Source: Myxococcaceae bacterium JPH2 (GTDB lineage Bacteria > Myxococcota > Myxococcia > Myxococcales > Myxococcaceae). From it: 59,968 nt of DNA. The first letter of the stretch is position 1, and each line of letters opens with the position of its first letter. Positions 24,307-32,519 of the stretch are shown here, one piece after another. The notes under the pieces were generated by a model. It saw only the letters and a program-made list of their open reading frames with translations. It ran no database searches and had not been told where the DNA came from. The stretch is taken from the NCBI GenBank assembly GCA_016458225.1, contig JAEMGR010000010.1, positions 1 through 59,968 of the forward strand, in the 5' to 3' direction. The position numbers and the translations under genes are program-made.

Positions 24307-26493
24307 ATGCCTTCCGCCCACTCCCCCTCCATGGCGCCCCGGGCCCGCGGCCTCGCCCTCCTCCTGCTGCTCGCGGCGCGCGTGGCCCATGGCCAGTCCA
24401 CGCCCGCGCCCGCCACGTCGACCGATGAGCCTGTCCTGGAGCCCCCCGCGGACGAGGTCATCGAGGTCAACGTGCAGGGCGTCTCGCCCGAGGAGCGCAT
24501 GCGCCAGTCCGCCGAGGCCGTGCGCGTCGTCGACCTCAAGGACATCCAGCGCGAAGCGGTCGACCTGGGCCAGGCGCTCTCGCGCACCGAGGGCGTGGGA
24601 GTCCGTCGCGCGGGTGGGCTCGGCAGCCGCGCTCGGTTCTCGCTCGCGGGCCTCACGGATGATCAGGTCCGCTTCTTCGTGGACGGCGTGCCCCTGGAGC
24701 TTGCGGGGCTGGGGCCCGACTTCGCGAACGTCCCCGTCAACCTCGTCCAACGCCTGGAGGTCTATCAAGGCGTGGTGCCCATCCGCTTCGGCGCGGATGC
24801 CCTGGGCGGCGCGGTCAACCTCGTCACCACCGACGAGATTCAAGGCACGCACGCCTCGGCCTCCTACGAGCTGGGCTCCTTCGCGACGCACCGCCTCACC
24901 TTGAGCGGGCGACACCTGAGCGAGTCCTCGGGCGTCTTCGTGCGCGCCACGGGCTACTTCGACCGCTCGCCCAATGACTACCGCATCCGCGTCCAGGTCC
25001 CCGATGAGCAGGGCCGTCTGGTGATGACCCAGGTGTCCCGCTTCCACGATGGCTTCCGCGCTGGCGGCGGCGCCATCGAAGCCGGTGTCATCGATCGACC
25101 GTGGGCCCATCGGCTCCTCCTGCGCGTGTTCCTCGGCGACGCGAGCAAGGAGGTTCAACACGACGCCACCATGCAGGTCCCCTTCGGCGACGTCGACTCG
25201 GGCACTCGCTCCGCGGGCGCGACGCTGCGCTTCGAGCAGACCTTCGCCGAGTCGCTCGTCGCGGAGGTGGTGGGCGGCTACGTCCATCGGCGAGCCCGGT
25301 TCGTCGACCTGGGACGCTGTGCCTATGACTGGCTCGGGCAGTGCATCGTGGAGCTGCCGCAAGCCGGGGAGATGCTCGCGGGCGGAGTCGATCGCTCCGT
25401 GCGCCAGCACACCGGGTTCGCCCGCGCCCACCTCGAATGGACGCCCGCACCGGAGCACGCCGTGCGGCTGTCGCTCGCGCCCACGGTGGTGAGCCGCTCT
25501 GGAGAGGACCGGGCCCTGCGCGAGCGCGGCCAGTTGGATCCGCTCACCGGGGCCCGGGAGATGACCACCCTGGTGACGGGCCTCGAGTACGAGCGGGACG
25601 CGCTCGACGGCCGCGTGGAGAACATCGTGTTCGCCAAGGACTACCTGCAGCGGATGGCCGCGGAACGCCTGCTGCCGAGCAACGTCTTCGCCCCTGCGCG
25701 ACAGCACCATCACTCGATGGGCGTGGGCGACAGCCTCCGGTATCGCGTGTCCTCGGCGCTGCTCGCGAAGGCGTCCTATGAACGCGCCACGCGCCTTCCG
25801 TCGCCCGACGCGGTGTTCGGAGACGGCGTCCTCATCGGCGACAACCTCGACCTGAAGCCCGAGACGAGCCACAACCTCAACCTCGAGCTGAGCGCGGACC
25901 TGCGCGACACACCGCACGGCGACTTCCGTGGCAGCGTCATGGGCTTCGGTCGGCTGGCGGATCAGCTCATCGTCCTGCTCGGCGACCAGGGCTACTTCAC
26001 GCATCGCAACGTGCTCTCCGCGCGGTGCATCGGCGCGGCGGGAGCGCTGGGCTGGACGTCCCCGGGGCAGCACGTGGCGGTGGACACGAATGTCACGTGG
26101 CAGGACCTGCGCGCGACCTCCAGCGAGGGCGCGTTCGGGGCCTTCGACGGGCAGCGGATCCCCAACCGCCCGAGCCTGCTGGCCCATGCGGGCGTGCGGC
26201 TCCAGTGGCCTGGGCTCTTGCGCGACACCGACGAACTCTCGCTGTCGTGGCACAGCCGCTACATCCACGCCTTCTATCGAGCTTGGGAGCGACTGGGCGT
26301 CAAGAGCAGCAAGCAACAAGTCGACGCGCAGCTGCTGCACTCGATGGCGCTCACCTACGTCTTCCGCGCCTCCGTCGGCACGGTGAGCTGGACGTTCGAC
26401 ATCCAGAACCTCACCGACGCGACCGCCGTCGACTTCTACGGCGTCCAGCGGCCGGGCCGCGCGCTCTCCCTGAAGGTCGTCGCCGAGTTCTAG
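24307..26493 (+). CDS. mxcH: TonB-dependent outer-membrane siderophore receptor (MxcH)
   Basis: A 728-residue outer-membrane receptor. A signal peptide with the hydrophobic run GLALLLLLAARVAHG ends near residue 36. A TonB-box-like segment DEVIEVNVQG follows near 52-62, then a plug domain (about 65-190) with LSRTEGVGVRRAGGLG, FFVDGVPLE and PIRFGADALGGAVNLVT, and a long beta-barrel ending in a terminal aromatic residue (VVAEF). It should import the ferric siderophore through the outer membrane with energy from TonB. It sits 15 bases after the DAHP synthase gene and 27 bases before mxcI, within the operon. Confidence 0.93.
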   Translation: MPSAHSPSMAPRARGLALLLLLAARVAHGQSTPAPATSTDEPVLEPPADEVIEVNVQGVSPEERMRQSAEAVRVVDLKDIQREAVDLGQALSRTEGVGVRRAGGLGSRARFSLAGLTDDQVRFFVDGVPLELAGLGPDFANVPVNLVQRLEVYQGVVPIRFGADALGGAVNLVTTDEIQGTHASASYELGSFATHRLTLSGRHLSESSGVFVRATGYFDRSPNDYRIRVQVPDEQGRLVMTQVSRFHDGFRAGGGAIEAGVIDRPWAHRLLLRVFLGDASKEVQHDATMQVPFGDVDSGTRSAGATLRFEQTFAESLVAEVVGGYVHRRARFVDLGRCAYDWLGQCIVELPQAGEMLAGGVDRSVRQHTGFARAHLEWTPAPEHAVRLSLAPTVVSRSGEDRALRERGQLDPLTGAREMTTLVTGLEYERDALDGRVENIVFAKDYLQRMAAERLLPSNVFAPARQHHHSMGVGDSLRYRVSSALLAKASYERATRLPSPDAVFGDGVLIGDNLDLKPETSHNLNLELSADLRDTPHGDFRGSVMGFGRLADQLIVLLGDQGYFTHRNVLSARCIGAAGALGWTSPGQHVAVDTNVTWQDLRATSSEGAFGAFDGQRIPNRPSLLAHAGVRLQWPGLLRDTDELSLSWHSRYIHAFYRAWERLGVKSSKQQVDAQLLHSMALTYVFRASVGTVSWTFDIQNLTDATAVDFYGVQRPGRALSLKVVAEF

Positions 26494-26520
26494 CCCCCAC
26501 ACCCATGAAAGGGCCATCGC

Positions 26521-27753
26521 ATGAAGGTCGTCCCGTTCCTCCGCCTCCCCCGTCTCCTCTCCCTGGCCTTCGCGGCCGGCATGCTCGCGGCCTGCGGCGA
26601 CGACAAGCCGACCGAGCCCAACGAGAACACGCCCGACACGCCGCTCTATGCGGTCGTCACGCAGGTCAACACCTCGGATGACTCGCAGAGCTACGTGGCC
26701 CTCACCGACAAGCTGGACCTCGACGGGCCCCTGGCGCTGGACAAGGCCATCGAGGTTCCCGGTCGCGCGCTCGGCTCGGGCATTCCCAAGTCCCGCTCGG
26801 TCTACGTGAGCAGCAGCGAGGGCGCCGTCATCACCCGCTACACGCTGACGGACACCGGCACGCTGAAGGAGGACGGCACGGTGAGCTTCGCGCGCCAGGG
26901 CGTCTCGTCCATCGGCGAGTACCAGAACCAGTTCCAGTTCGTCTCCGCGACCAAGGCCTACTACTTCGACGGCCGCACCGCGCAAATCGTCGTCTGGAAC
27001 CCCACGGACATGTCCGTGACTCGCGCCATCGACATCCGCGGCATCAACGTGAACGGCGCGACCACCACGTTCGCCACCGCGCCGCTGCGCCTGCCGAACC
27101 AGATCATCATGCCCCTGGGCTGGCGGCCCTCCATGAGCGTGGGCATCACGCCGCAAGCAGGCGTCGTCGTCGTCGACACGCGCGAGGACACCGCGCAGGT
27201 GGTGCTCGACAAGCGCTGTGGCTACGCGCGCGACGGGGTCATCGCCCCCGACGGCAAGGTCTACCTGGCGACCGAGGCCTATGCCGCGGCCGTCTACCGC
27301 GTCTCGTCGGCCTCCGCCCCAACGCCGTGCCTGCTCCGCTTCGACCCCACGACGTCCAAGTTCGACACTGACTTCTACAAGGAGCTGTCGTCGCTGACGG
27401 GCGGCGCCGCCACGGGCTCGCTCCTGCGGGGGCCGGACGGCAGCGCGTACCTGCGCGTCCTGGACGAGACGATCGCCCCGGTGTCGCCGGCCACCAACCC
27501 CCGCGCGCTCGCGAGCGCGTCGGCGTGGACGTGGTGGCAGCTCGACCTGAGCACGCTGAGCGCCAAGAAGGTCTCCACGCTCCCGCCCACCACTGGCAGC
27601 ACGTTCCTCTTCGACATCGCGGACAACCGCACGCTCTACACCGAGTTCACCAACAGCTCGTCGACGACGAACTTCCGCGAGCTGTCCGGCCAGGTCGGCA
27701 AGGTGACGGCCACGACGCAGGGCCTCACGTTCTCGATGCTCCAGATTCGCTGA
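26521..27753 (+). CDS. mxcI: Siderophore-locus lipoprotein (MxcI)
   Basis: A 410-residue lipoprotein. The signal peptide ends in the lipobox LAAC (Cys near residue 22), followed by an acidic, Pro- and Thr-rich tether. The rest looks like a repeated beta-sheet protein of propeller type (phrases such as YAVVTQVNT, SRSVYVSSSEG, TAQIVVWNPTD, GVVVVDTRED). The gene follows mxcH in the known myxochelin clusters and is named mxcI there; its exact role is not established. A likely role is as a receptor-associated lipoprotein in ferric siderophore uptake. Its sorting to inner or outer membrane cannot be read with confidence. Confidence 0.8.
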   Translation: MKVVPFLRLPRLLSLAFAAGMLAACGDDKPTEPNENTPDTPLYAVVTQVNTSDDSQSYVALTDKLDLDGPLALDKAIEVPGRALGSGIPKSRSVYVSSSEGAVITRYTLTDTGTLKEDGTVSFARQGVSSIGEYQNQFQFVSATKAYYFDGRTAQIVVWNPTDMSVTRAIDIRGINVNGATTTFATAPLRLPNQIIMPLGWRPSMSVGITPQAGVVVVDTREDTAQVVLDKRCGYARDGVIAPDGKVYLATEAYAAAVYRVSSASAPTPCLLRFDPTTSKFDTDFYKELSSLTGGAATGSLLRGPDGSAYLRVLDETIAPVSPATNPRALASASAWTWWQLDLSTLSAKKVSTLPPTTGSTFLFDIADNRTLYTEFTNSSSTTNFRELSGQVGKVTATTQGLTFSMLQIR

Positions 27754-28058
27754 CCCACCACGCCGGGCCCACGCGCGGCACCGCGTGGGGCACGAGTCCT
27801 GCCCCCCTTCTCTCCTCTTCCTTCGGAGTCCATCGATGTCGAGCGCGGATCTGGGCCATTGGAGGGCTCGCCACCGTGGTCTGGCTCTGCCTCGCGCGCG
27901 TGCTCCCGCCCATCTGTCGGCACCTCGCGCCGGCTGCTTCGCAATCGAATCCACCGTCGCTCGCCGCCCTCGCCTCGCCGGAGGTGGCGTGGGGGTGCCT
28001 CCGGCCTCGCGGCCTGGGCCAGTGGCGCGCTCATCGCCACGGCTCCAGACGGCGCGCT
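27754..28058 (+). other. Gap after mxcI without an intact gene; probable decayed coding sequence
   Basis: The stretch begins with a GC-rich hairpin. It then has a plausible ribosome-binding site and ATG at 27836 (CGGAGTCCATCG-ATG), but no frame gives a recognisable protein. One frame contains a hydrophobic run WAIGGLATVVWLCLARVL (27860-27915), which could be a relic of a membrane protein gene such as mxcK. It runs straight into the aminotransferase fragment. Confidence 0.5.
27768..27789 (+). terminator. Hairpin after mxcI
   Basis: Perfect 8-bp stem CCCACGCG/CGCGTGGG with a 6-base loop, 15 bases after the mxcI stop. No U-run follows, so it may be a weak terminator or an mRNA-stabilising 3' hairpin. 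Confidence 0.4.
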
Positions 28059-28274
28059 GGCTACGACGCCATCCCCTTCTTCCGCTTCGCGAAGGATCCC
28101 GCGGAGCACGCGCGACGCATGCAGCCCTTCCAGGCCGGCATGGCGCGTCGAGGCATCCTCCTGCGCCGCGATGTCAACTGCCCTGGCGCCGCGCACACAC
28201 TGGAGCAGATCGAATACACCATCGAGATGGCGGGCGAGGTGTTGGAGTCCCTGCGCGCCGCCACCGCGAGTTGA
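28059..28274 (+). pseudogene. mxcL: C-terminal remnant of a class III aminotransferase (probable mxcL fragment)
   Basis: About 71 codons read GYDAIPFFRFAKDP, then FQAGMARRGILLRRDVNCPG, then AAHTLEQIEYTIEMAGEVL. This matches the C-terminal end of glutamate-1-semialdehyde-type aminotransferases, where AHxxExIxxTIxxA is conserved. The rest of the enzyme (about 350 residues, including the PLP lysine) is absent; only 305 bases separate it from mxcI. In intact myxochelin clusters mxcL stands at this end of the operon and converts the released aldehyde to the amine (myxochelin B). Calling it mxcL rests on position; the family assignment rests on sequence. No start codon or RBS of its own is apparent. 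Confidence 0.72.
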
Positions 28275-28326
28275 CATACCGAAGCGCTACCCTCGATGAA
28301 CCCGCTGGCATAGGTTCGCAAGTCCT

Positions 28327-29106
28327 ATGCGCACGCTCGCGGGACTTCACTACTCGCCCTGGACCGAAAAGGCTCGCTGGGCATTGGATCATCACCGGCT
28401 CGACTACACCTACCGAGAGCACTCGCCCATGTTGGGCGAGTTCTGGCTGCGACGACACACGCAGCCCGGTCAGCGCCCCACCGTCCCGCTCTTCCTGGAC
28501 GAGGAGCGCTCCACCACGGGCTCCATCGCCATTGCTCGGCGCGCGGAGGCGCTGAGCCCTGGCACCGCGCCGCTGTTCCCCACCAGCGCCGCCGCCATCA
28601 TCGAGCACTGGGAGGCCATCAGCGACCGCGTCATCGGCGCCGGCCGGGCCTACATCCTCACGCGCATCGCCAGGAACAAGCGGGCCCAGGCAGATGCCCT
28701 GCCCGGCTTCGTCCCCAGCTGGCTGCGCCCTGCCTTCGCCCCCATGGCGCACATGGGCGTGAGCTTCATCGCGCGCAAGCACCAGGTCCCCGCCGACGGG
28801 GAATCGGCGGTCCAGCAGGTCGCCGTCCCCGCCTTCGATCAACTCCGTGCCGCGCTCGGCGGCCGGCCGTACCTGGCGGATCGCTTCACCTACGCGGACG
28901 TCACCGCCTCGGTGATGCTCCAGTTCGTGCGCCCGGTGGAGTCCCGTCACCTGGAGCTGAAGCCAGGGACGCGCGAGGCCTGGAGCCACGAGTCGCTCGC
29001 CCAGGCATACCCAGACCTGCTGGCGTGGCGCGACGCGCTCTATGACAAGCATCGCCGACCCACCCTGAGCCTCGCGGAGACAGGGAGCAAGAGCGCTCTG
29101 GGGTGA
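28327..29106 (+). CDS. Glutathione S-transferase family protein
   Basis: A 259-residue protein. The N-terminal 80 residues form a thioredoxin-like glutathione-binding domain (HYSPWTEKARWALDHHRLDY, then PTVPLFLDEERSTTGSIAIA, where the Ser after the turn normally contacts glutathione). The C-terminal part is helical, with RPYLADRFTYADVTASVMLQ typical of the GST C-domain. A Ser or Tyr in the N-terminal SPWTEK may be the catalytic residue. Substrate is unknown. It begins 52 bases after the aminotransferase remnant; whether it was ever part of the siderophore operon is unclear. It probably acts in the cytoplasm in detoxification or stress metabolism. Confidence 0.85.
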   Translation: MRTLAGLHYSPWTEKARWALDHHRLDYTYREHSPMLGEFWLRRHTQPGQRPTVPLFLDEERSTTGSIAIARRAEALSPGTAPLFPTSAAAIIEHWEAISDRVIGAGRAYILTRIARNKRAQADALPGFVPSWLRPAFAPMAHMGVSFIARKHQVPADGESAVQQVAVPAFDQLRAALGGRPYLADRFTYADVTASVMLQFVRPVESRHLELKPGTREAWSHESLAQAYPDLLAWRDALYDKHRRPTLSLAETGSKSALG

Positions 29107-29237
29107 ACACCTGGCTCACCCTCCAGTGCGATGTCTGGCGTTTCGCTTGACAGTCATTGACAGCCCTTGCAGCGTTCCGCCCGGCAAGGGCTGGCGCCCC
29201 GCGTGAATGTCTTTCACGGCGCCCGCGGGGGTTGTGC

Positions 29238-30023
29238 ATGGATGTCGGCTCGCTGTCCTGGCGTCCCGAGTACCGCACGCCCCTCATCGTCCTGGTGACG
29301 GGCACCATCGCCTTCCCGCTCAGCTACTTCGCCACCAGCATCTCCGTCTGCCGCGCACTCCTCGGTCGCGCGGGCTGGACGGGCGAGAAGCTCGCGGTGG
29401 GCTGCGTCCTCCTCTCCCGGCTGGTGGGCGGAATCCTCCTGGGAGTCATCCCCCTGTTCGTCGTGCGCGCGCTGCTGCCCGACTCCGAGCACGACTTCGG
29501 GCTCACGCTCGCGCGCCCGGGCTGGGACCTCCTCTTCACCCTCGTGGGCATCGGCTCGGCGCTGACGGCCGAGTACCTCGGCTATCGCGTCTGGCCAGGC
29601 GCGTTCGCGCTCTACCCTGAGATCAAGGTGCAGCCGCCGTGGCCCGCTCGGCTCCACGCCCTCAACCTCCTGGGCTGGATGCTCTATCTGGCGGGCTATG
29701 AGCTGCTGTTCCGCGGGCTCATGCTCTTCCCGCTCGCACGCAACCTGGGGAGCTGGCCCGCCATCGCCATCACCACCGCGCTGTACGCGTATGCGCATGT
29801 CCCCAAGAGCCCGCAGGAGACGGTCTCCACCTTCCTGCTCGGGTATTACTTTGGCGCCGTGGCGCTCTTCACGAACTCCATCGTGAGCCCGTTCCTCATC
29901 CATGTCTGCATTGCCTGCTCGTCGGAAGGCTTCGCGTTGCTCGCGCTGCGGCAGGGCGCTCAACGGTCAATCGCCCTCGGGGGCAACCCGCCGTTATCGA
30001 GCACGCGGCCTCCGCCAGTGTGA
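29238..30023 (+). CDS. CPBP-family (Rce1/Abi-like) membrane protein, active-site motifs altered
   Basis: A 261-residue integral membrane protein with about seven hydrophobic segments. The C-terminal half resembles the CPBP/Rce1 intramembrane protease family: motif 1 appears as GYELLFRG (family EExxxR), motif 2 as LYAYAHVP (family FxxxH), motif 3 as LIHVCIA. The first glutamate of motif 1 is tyrosine and the Asn/Asp after the motif-3 histidine is alanine, so proteolytic activity is uncertain. The ATG at 29238 was chosen because it precedes the first membrane segment; the open frame upstream is arginine-rich and unlike a membrane protein N-terminus. Two TTGACA hexamers at 29147 and 29156 may belong to its promoter. 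Confidence 0.75.
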   Translation: MDVGSLSWRPEYRTPLIVLVTGTIAFPLSYFATSISVCRALLGRAGWTGEKLAVGCVLLSRLVGGILLGVIPLFVVRALLPDSEHDFGLTLARPGWDLLFTLVGIGSALTAEYLGYRVWPGAFALYPEIKVQPPWPARLHALNLLGWMLYLAGYELLFRGLMLFPLARNLGSWPAIAITTALYAYAHVPKSPQETVSTFLLGYYFGAVALFTNSIVSPFLIHVCIACSSEGFALLALRQGAQRSIALGGNPPLSSTRPPPV

Positions 30024-30226
30024 TCCGTCGTGTTCAACACCTCCCAGATTCACGCAAAAGACTCACAACGTCCGGACAACGCCTTGCATCACGCCACCGC
30101 GCTCAGGTACAGAAACCCAACCATGAACGTGGCCCCAAGGGCAGACGGACGCTCCGACCCGGTTCGGGTGGGCTCGTGGGGGATGCAGGGCATTCTGCGG
30201 TGAACGACGCCGAGGGGCTCCCTGAT

Positions 30227-31414
30227 ATGAGCAGCAGCGCAGCGGTGTATGGGCAACCCACGTATCCGTCATGGATCGCGAACCGTGTCCGACTGCAGCG
30301 GGAATTCATCGACAACCTGCGCCCATTTCCTTTCGATCAGCCGGCGGACATCCGCGGCTTCTACTCGTTGCACCAGAATGACTATCTGCGGCTCTCCAAT
30401 CATCCGGAGGTCGTGCACGCGCGAGCCGAGGCGAACCTCCGCCCGCGCATCGAGTCGTTCTCGTCCTCGGTCTTCGGGGGCGTCTCGTCCGAGCACGACC
30501 GCTTCGTGGAGCTGCTCAAGGAGTCACTCCAGGCCAACGACGTCATCCTGACCACCGCGGGATGGACCGCCAACGCGGGGCTCCTGGAAGCCATCTGCGG
30601 CGAGGAGACGCCGGTCTACATCGACGTGGAAGCGCACGCGTCCATGGTGGATGGCATCCGCTTCTCCCAGGCCAAGAAGGTGATCGTCCGGCACAACGAC
30701 TGCGACCACCTGGAGAAGCGCATCAAGATTCACGGCCCCGGCGTCATCTGCATCGACGCCCTCTACAGCACCGACGGCAGCCTCCCGGATCTGCCGCGCT
30801 ACATCGACATCTGCGAGCGGCACGACTGCATCCTCGTCCTGGACGAGGCGCACTCCTTCGGCATGTTCGGCGCCAAGGGCGGCGGGTTGGCGGTGAAGCT
30901 GGGCCTGGCGCACCGGGTCCACTTCCGCACGGTGAGCCTGAGCAAGGCGCTGGGCGGCCACGGCGGACTGGTCGCGGGCAGCGCGGACATGCTGCGCAGC
31001 CTGCGCTCCCACATGCGGCCCGTCCTGTTCAGCTCCTCCACCTCGGCCATCCTCGCGGCCGGCCACGCCGCGGCGCTGGAGGTGCTCATGCGCGAGCCCG
31101 AGCGCGCCGCCCACTGCCTGGAGATGGCGGCCCGGTTCGTTCGCGCGCTGGAGGGCGCGGGCGTGGACACGCGCGCCTCGCGCAGCCAGATCGTCTCCCT
31201 CTTCTTCAAGGACGAACAGGCCTGCCAGCTCTACGGCGAGCTGCGCGAGCGGCGCATCCTCTCCTCCGTGTTCGTCTACCCCGCCATCCCGCGAGGCATC
31301 AGCATGTTGCGCTTCTCCGTCTACTCGGAGCTGAAGCCCGACGACATCGACTACATCGCCGACTGCACCCTCGCGGGCCTGAGGAAGATGCGCCCGGCGG
31401 AGCTGCGGCCATGA
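30227..31414 (+). CDS. CqsA-like alpha-oxoamine synthase (PLP-dependent)
   Basis: A 395-residue fold-type I PLP enzyme of the alpha-oxoamine synthase family, which joins an acyl thioester to an amino acid or SAM with loss of carboxylate. Within the family it is closest in wording to the autoinducer synthase CqsA: NDYLRLSNHPE (near 50), GWTANAGLLEAIC (near 110), VRHNDCDHLEKRIKIHGPGV (near 157), VLDEAHSFGMFG (near 203), VHFRTVSLSKALGG with the PLP lysine near 240. The HNxCDHLxxxIxxHGPG stretch is not typical of AONS, KBL or SPT. Start ATG 30227 has GAGGGG ten bases upstream. It overlaps the following SDR (ATGA), as in an operon. Acyl donor probably comes from the ACP two genes downstream. CAI-1-type signal synthesis is a hypothesis; SPT-like or another aminoketone product is possible. 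Confidence 0.82.
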   Translation: MSSSAAVYGQPTYPSWIANRVRLQREFIDNLRPFPFDQPADIRGFYSLHQNDYLRLSNHPEVVHARAEANLRPRIESFSSSVFGGVSSEHDRFVELLKESLQANDVILTTAGWTANAGLLEAICGEETPVYIDVEAHASMVDGIRFSQAKKVIVRHNDCDHLEKRIKIHGPGVICIDALYSTDGSLPDLPRYIDICERHDCILVLDEAHSFGMFGAKGGGLAVKLGLAHRVHFRTVSLSKALGGHGGLVAGSADMLRSLRSHMRPVLFSSSTSAILAAGHAAALEVLMREPERAAHCLEMAARFVRALEGAGVDTRASRSQIVSLFFKDEQACQLYGELRERRILSSVFVYPAIPRGISMLRFSVYSELKPDDIDYIADCTLAGLRKMRPAELRP

Positions 31415-32226
31415 CCGCTCCGGCGCCTCGGGTCGCGCTCATCACGGGCGCCTCGTCCGGCATCGGCCAGGCGTGCGCCACCCTCCTCGCCGCTCATGGC
31501 CTGACGGTCTACGGCACCGCCCGACAGGCCCAGTCGGCTCCGGAGGGCTGCACCCTCATCCCCATGGACGTCACGCGGGACGACTCGGTGAAGCAGGCGG
31601 TGGGCGAAGTGCTCACGCGCGAGGGCCGCATCGATGTCGTGGTGAACAACGCGGGCTACGGGCTCGCGGGCTCCATCGAGGACACGTCGCTGGACGAGGC
31701 CCGGCTGCAGTTCGAGACGAACTTCTTCGGCGTGATGCGCGTGTGCAAGGCCGTGCTGCCCACCATGCGCCAGCTCCAGGCCGGGCTCATCGTGAACATC
31801 AGCTCCCTGGGCGGAGCGATTGGCCTGCCCTTCCAGGGGCTGTACAGCGCGAGCAAGTTCGCGTTGGAGGGCTTCACCGAGGCCCTGCGCCAGGAGGTCC
31901 GTCCCTTCGGCATCCATGCGGTCCTCATCCAGCCGGGAGACATCCAGACGCGCATCACCCAGAACCGCGTGCGCGCCCAGGCCACCGGACCGGGCTCCAC
32001 GTACCAGGAGCACTTCGAGGGGGCCTTGAAGGTCATCGAGCGCGAGGAGCAGGCTGGCATTCCGCCGACCGCCGTGGCGCAGCAGGTGCTGCGACTGGTG
32101 ACGGGCCGCTCCTTCCGCGTGCGCTACCGCGTGGGGCGGCTGTCCCAGACCTCGTCGGTGGCGGCCAAGGCCATCCTGCCCTCGGGCATGTTCGAAAAGG
32201 CGTTGATGTCGTTCTACGGCCTCTGA
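31411..32226 (+). CDS. Short-chain dehydrogenase/reductase
   Basis: A 271-residue classical SDR: NAD(P)-binding ITGASSGIGQA at 10-20, NNAGYG near 80, catalytic serine region VNISSLGG and GLYSASKFALEGF (Tyr and Lys) near 148-160. The ATG overlaps the stop of the oxoamine synthase by four bases, so both are coupled. Given that context, the likely task is reduction of the ketone made by the oxoamine synthase, as VC1059 does next to CqsA in Vibrio or ketosphinganine reductase does after serine palmitoyltransferase. The substrate is inferred only from context. Confidence 0.88.
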   Translation: MTAPAPRVALITGASSGIGQACATLLAAHGLTVYGTARQAQSAPEGCTLIPMDVTRDDSVKQAVGEVLTREGRIDVVVNNAGYGLAGSIEDTSLDEARLQFETNFFGVMRVCKAVLPTMRQLQAGLIVNISSLGGAIGLPFQGLYSASKFALEGFTEALRQEVRPFGIHAVLIQPGDIQTRITQNRVRAQATGPGSTYQEHFEGALKVIEREEQAGIPPTAVAQQVLRLVTGRSFRVRYRVGRLSQTSSVAAKAILPSGMFEKALMSFYGL

Positions 32227-32246
32227 CGGCCTGGGAGGGTATCGGC

Positions 32247-32519
32247 TTGCATGCGGAACGGACGCTCCAGCGGCTGAAGCAGATGATCGCCGATCTCTGC
32301 GCGGTGGATGCTCAGTCCATTCGCGGCGAGGGAATGCTGCGCGGCTACGGCCTCGACTCGATTCGGATCATGGACCTGGTGGCCACCATCGAGTCCGAGT
32401 TCCAGGTCCAGCTTCGCGTCGAGGAGATGGGCACCATTTCCTCGGTGCGAGACCTGGCCGAGCACATCGACCGCGTCATCGCGCGCAATGCACCCGTGGA
32501 AGCAGCGGCCACCCGGTGA
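32247..32519 (+). CDS. Acyl carrier protein
   Basis: A 90-residue carrier protein with the phosphopantetheine site GYGLDSIRIMDLV (Ser near residue 37), four-helix pattern and acidic character. No ATG fits; the proposed start is TTG at 32247, preceded by GGGAGGG at a good distance. The next in-frame ATG (32283) would cut into the first helix. The stop overlaps the GTG of the following fusion gene (GTGA). It probably carries the acyl chain used by the oxoamine synthase or the reductase domain of the next gene. The LDSIRIM sequence resembles the aryl carrier domain of MxcF in the same window. Confidence 0.85.
   Translation: MHAERTLQRLKQMIADLCAVDAQSIRGEGMLRGYGLDSIRIMDLVATIESEFQVQLRVEEMGTISSVRDLAEHIDRVIARNAPVEAAATR

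Noticed and set aside
23584-27954. A 1456-codon minus-strand open frame opposite the DAHP synthase, mxcH and mxcI genes
   Set aside because: It covers three well-supported plus-strand genes and part of the following gap; composition is that of an antisense frame and no domain is recognisable.
30020-30226. N-terminal extension of the CqsA-like protein by 69 codons
   Set aside because: The extension is basic and unlike the family, would overlap the preceding gene's stop, and a good RBS precedes the ATG at 30227.
30227-32226. Sphingolipid synthesis (serine palmitoyltransferase plus ketosphinganine reductase) as the primary reading of the synthase-SDR pair
   Set aside because: Not excluded, but the HNxCDHL...HGPG wording fits CqsA better, and no ceramide synthase gene is seen. 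Kept only as an alternative.
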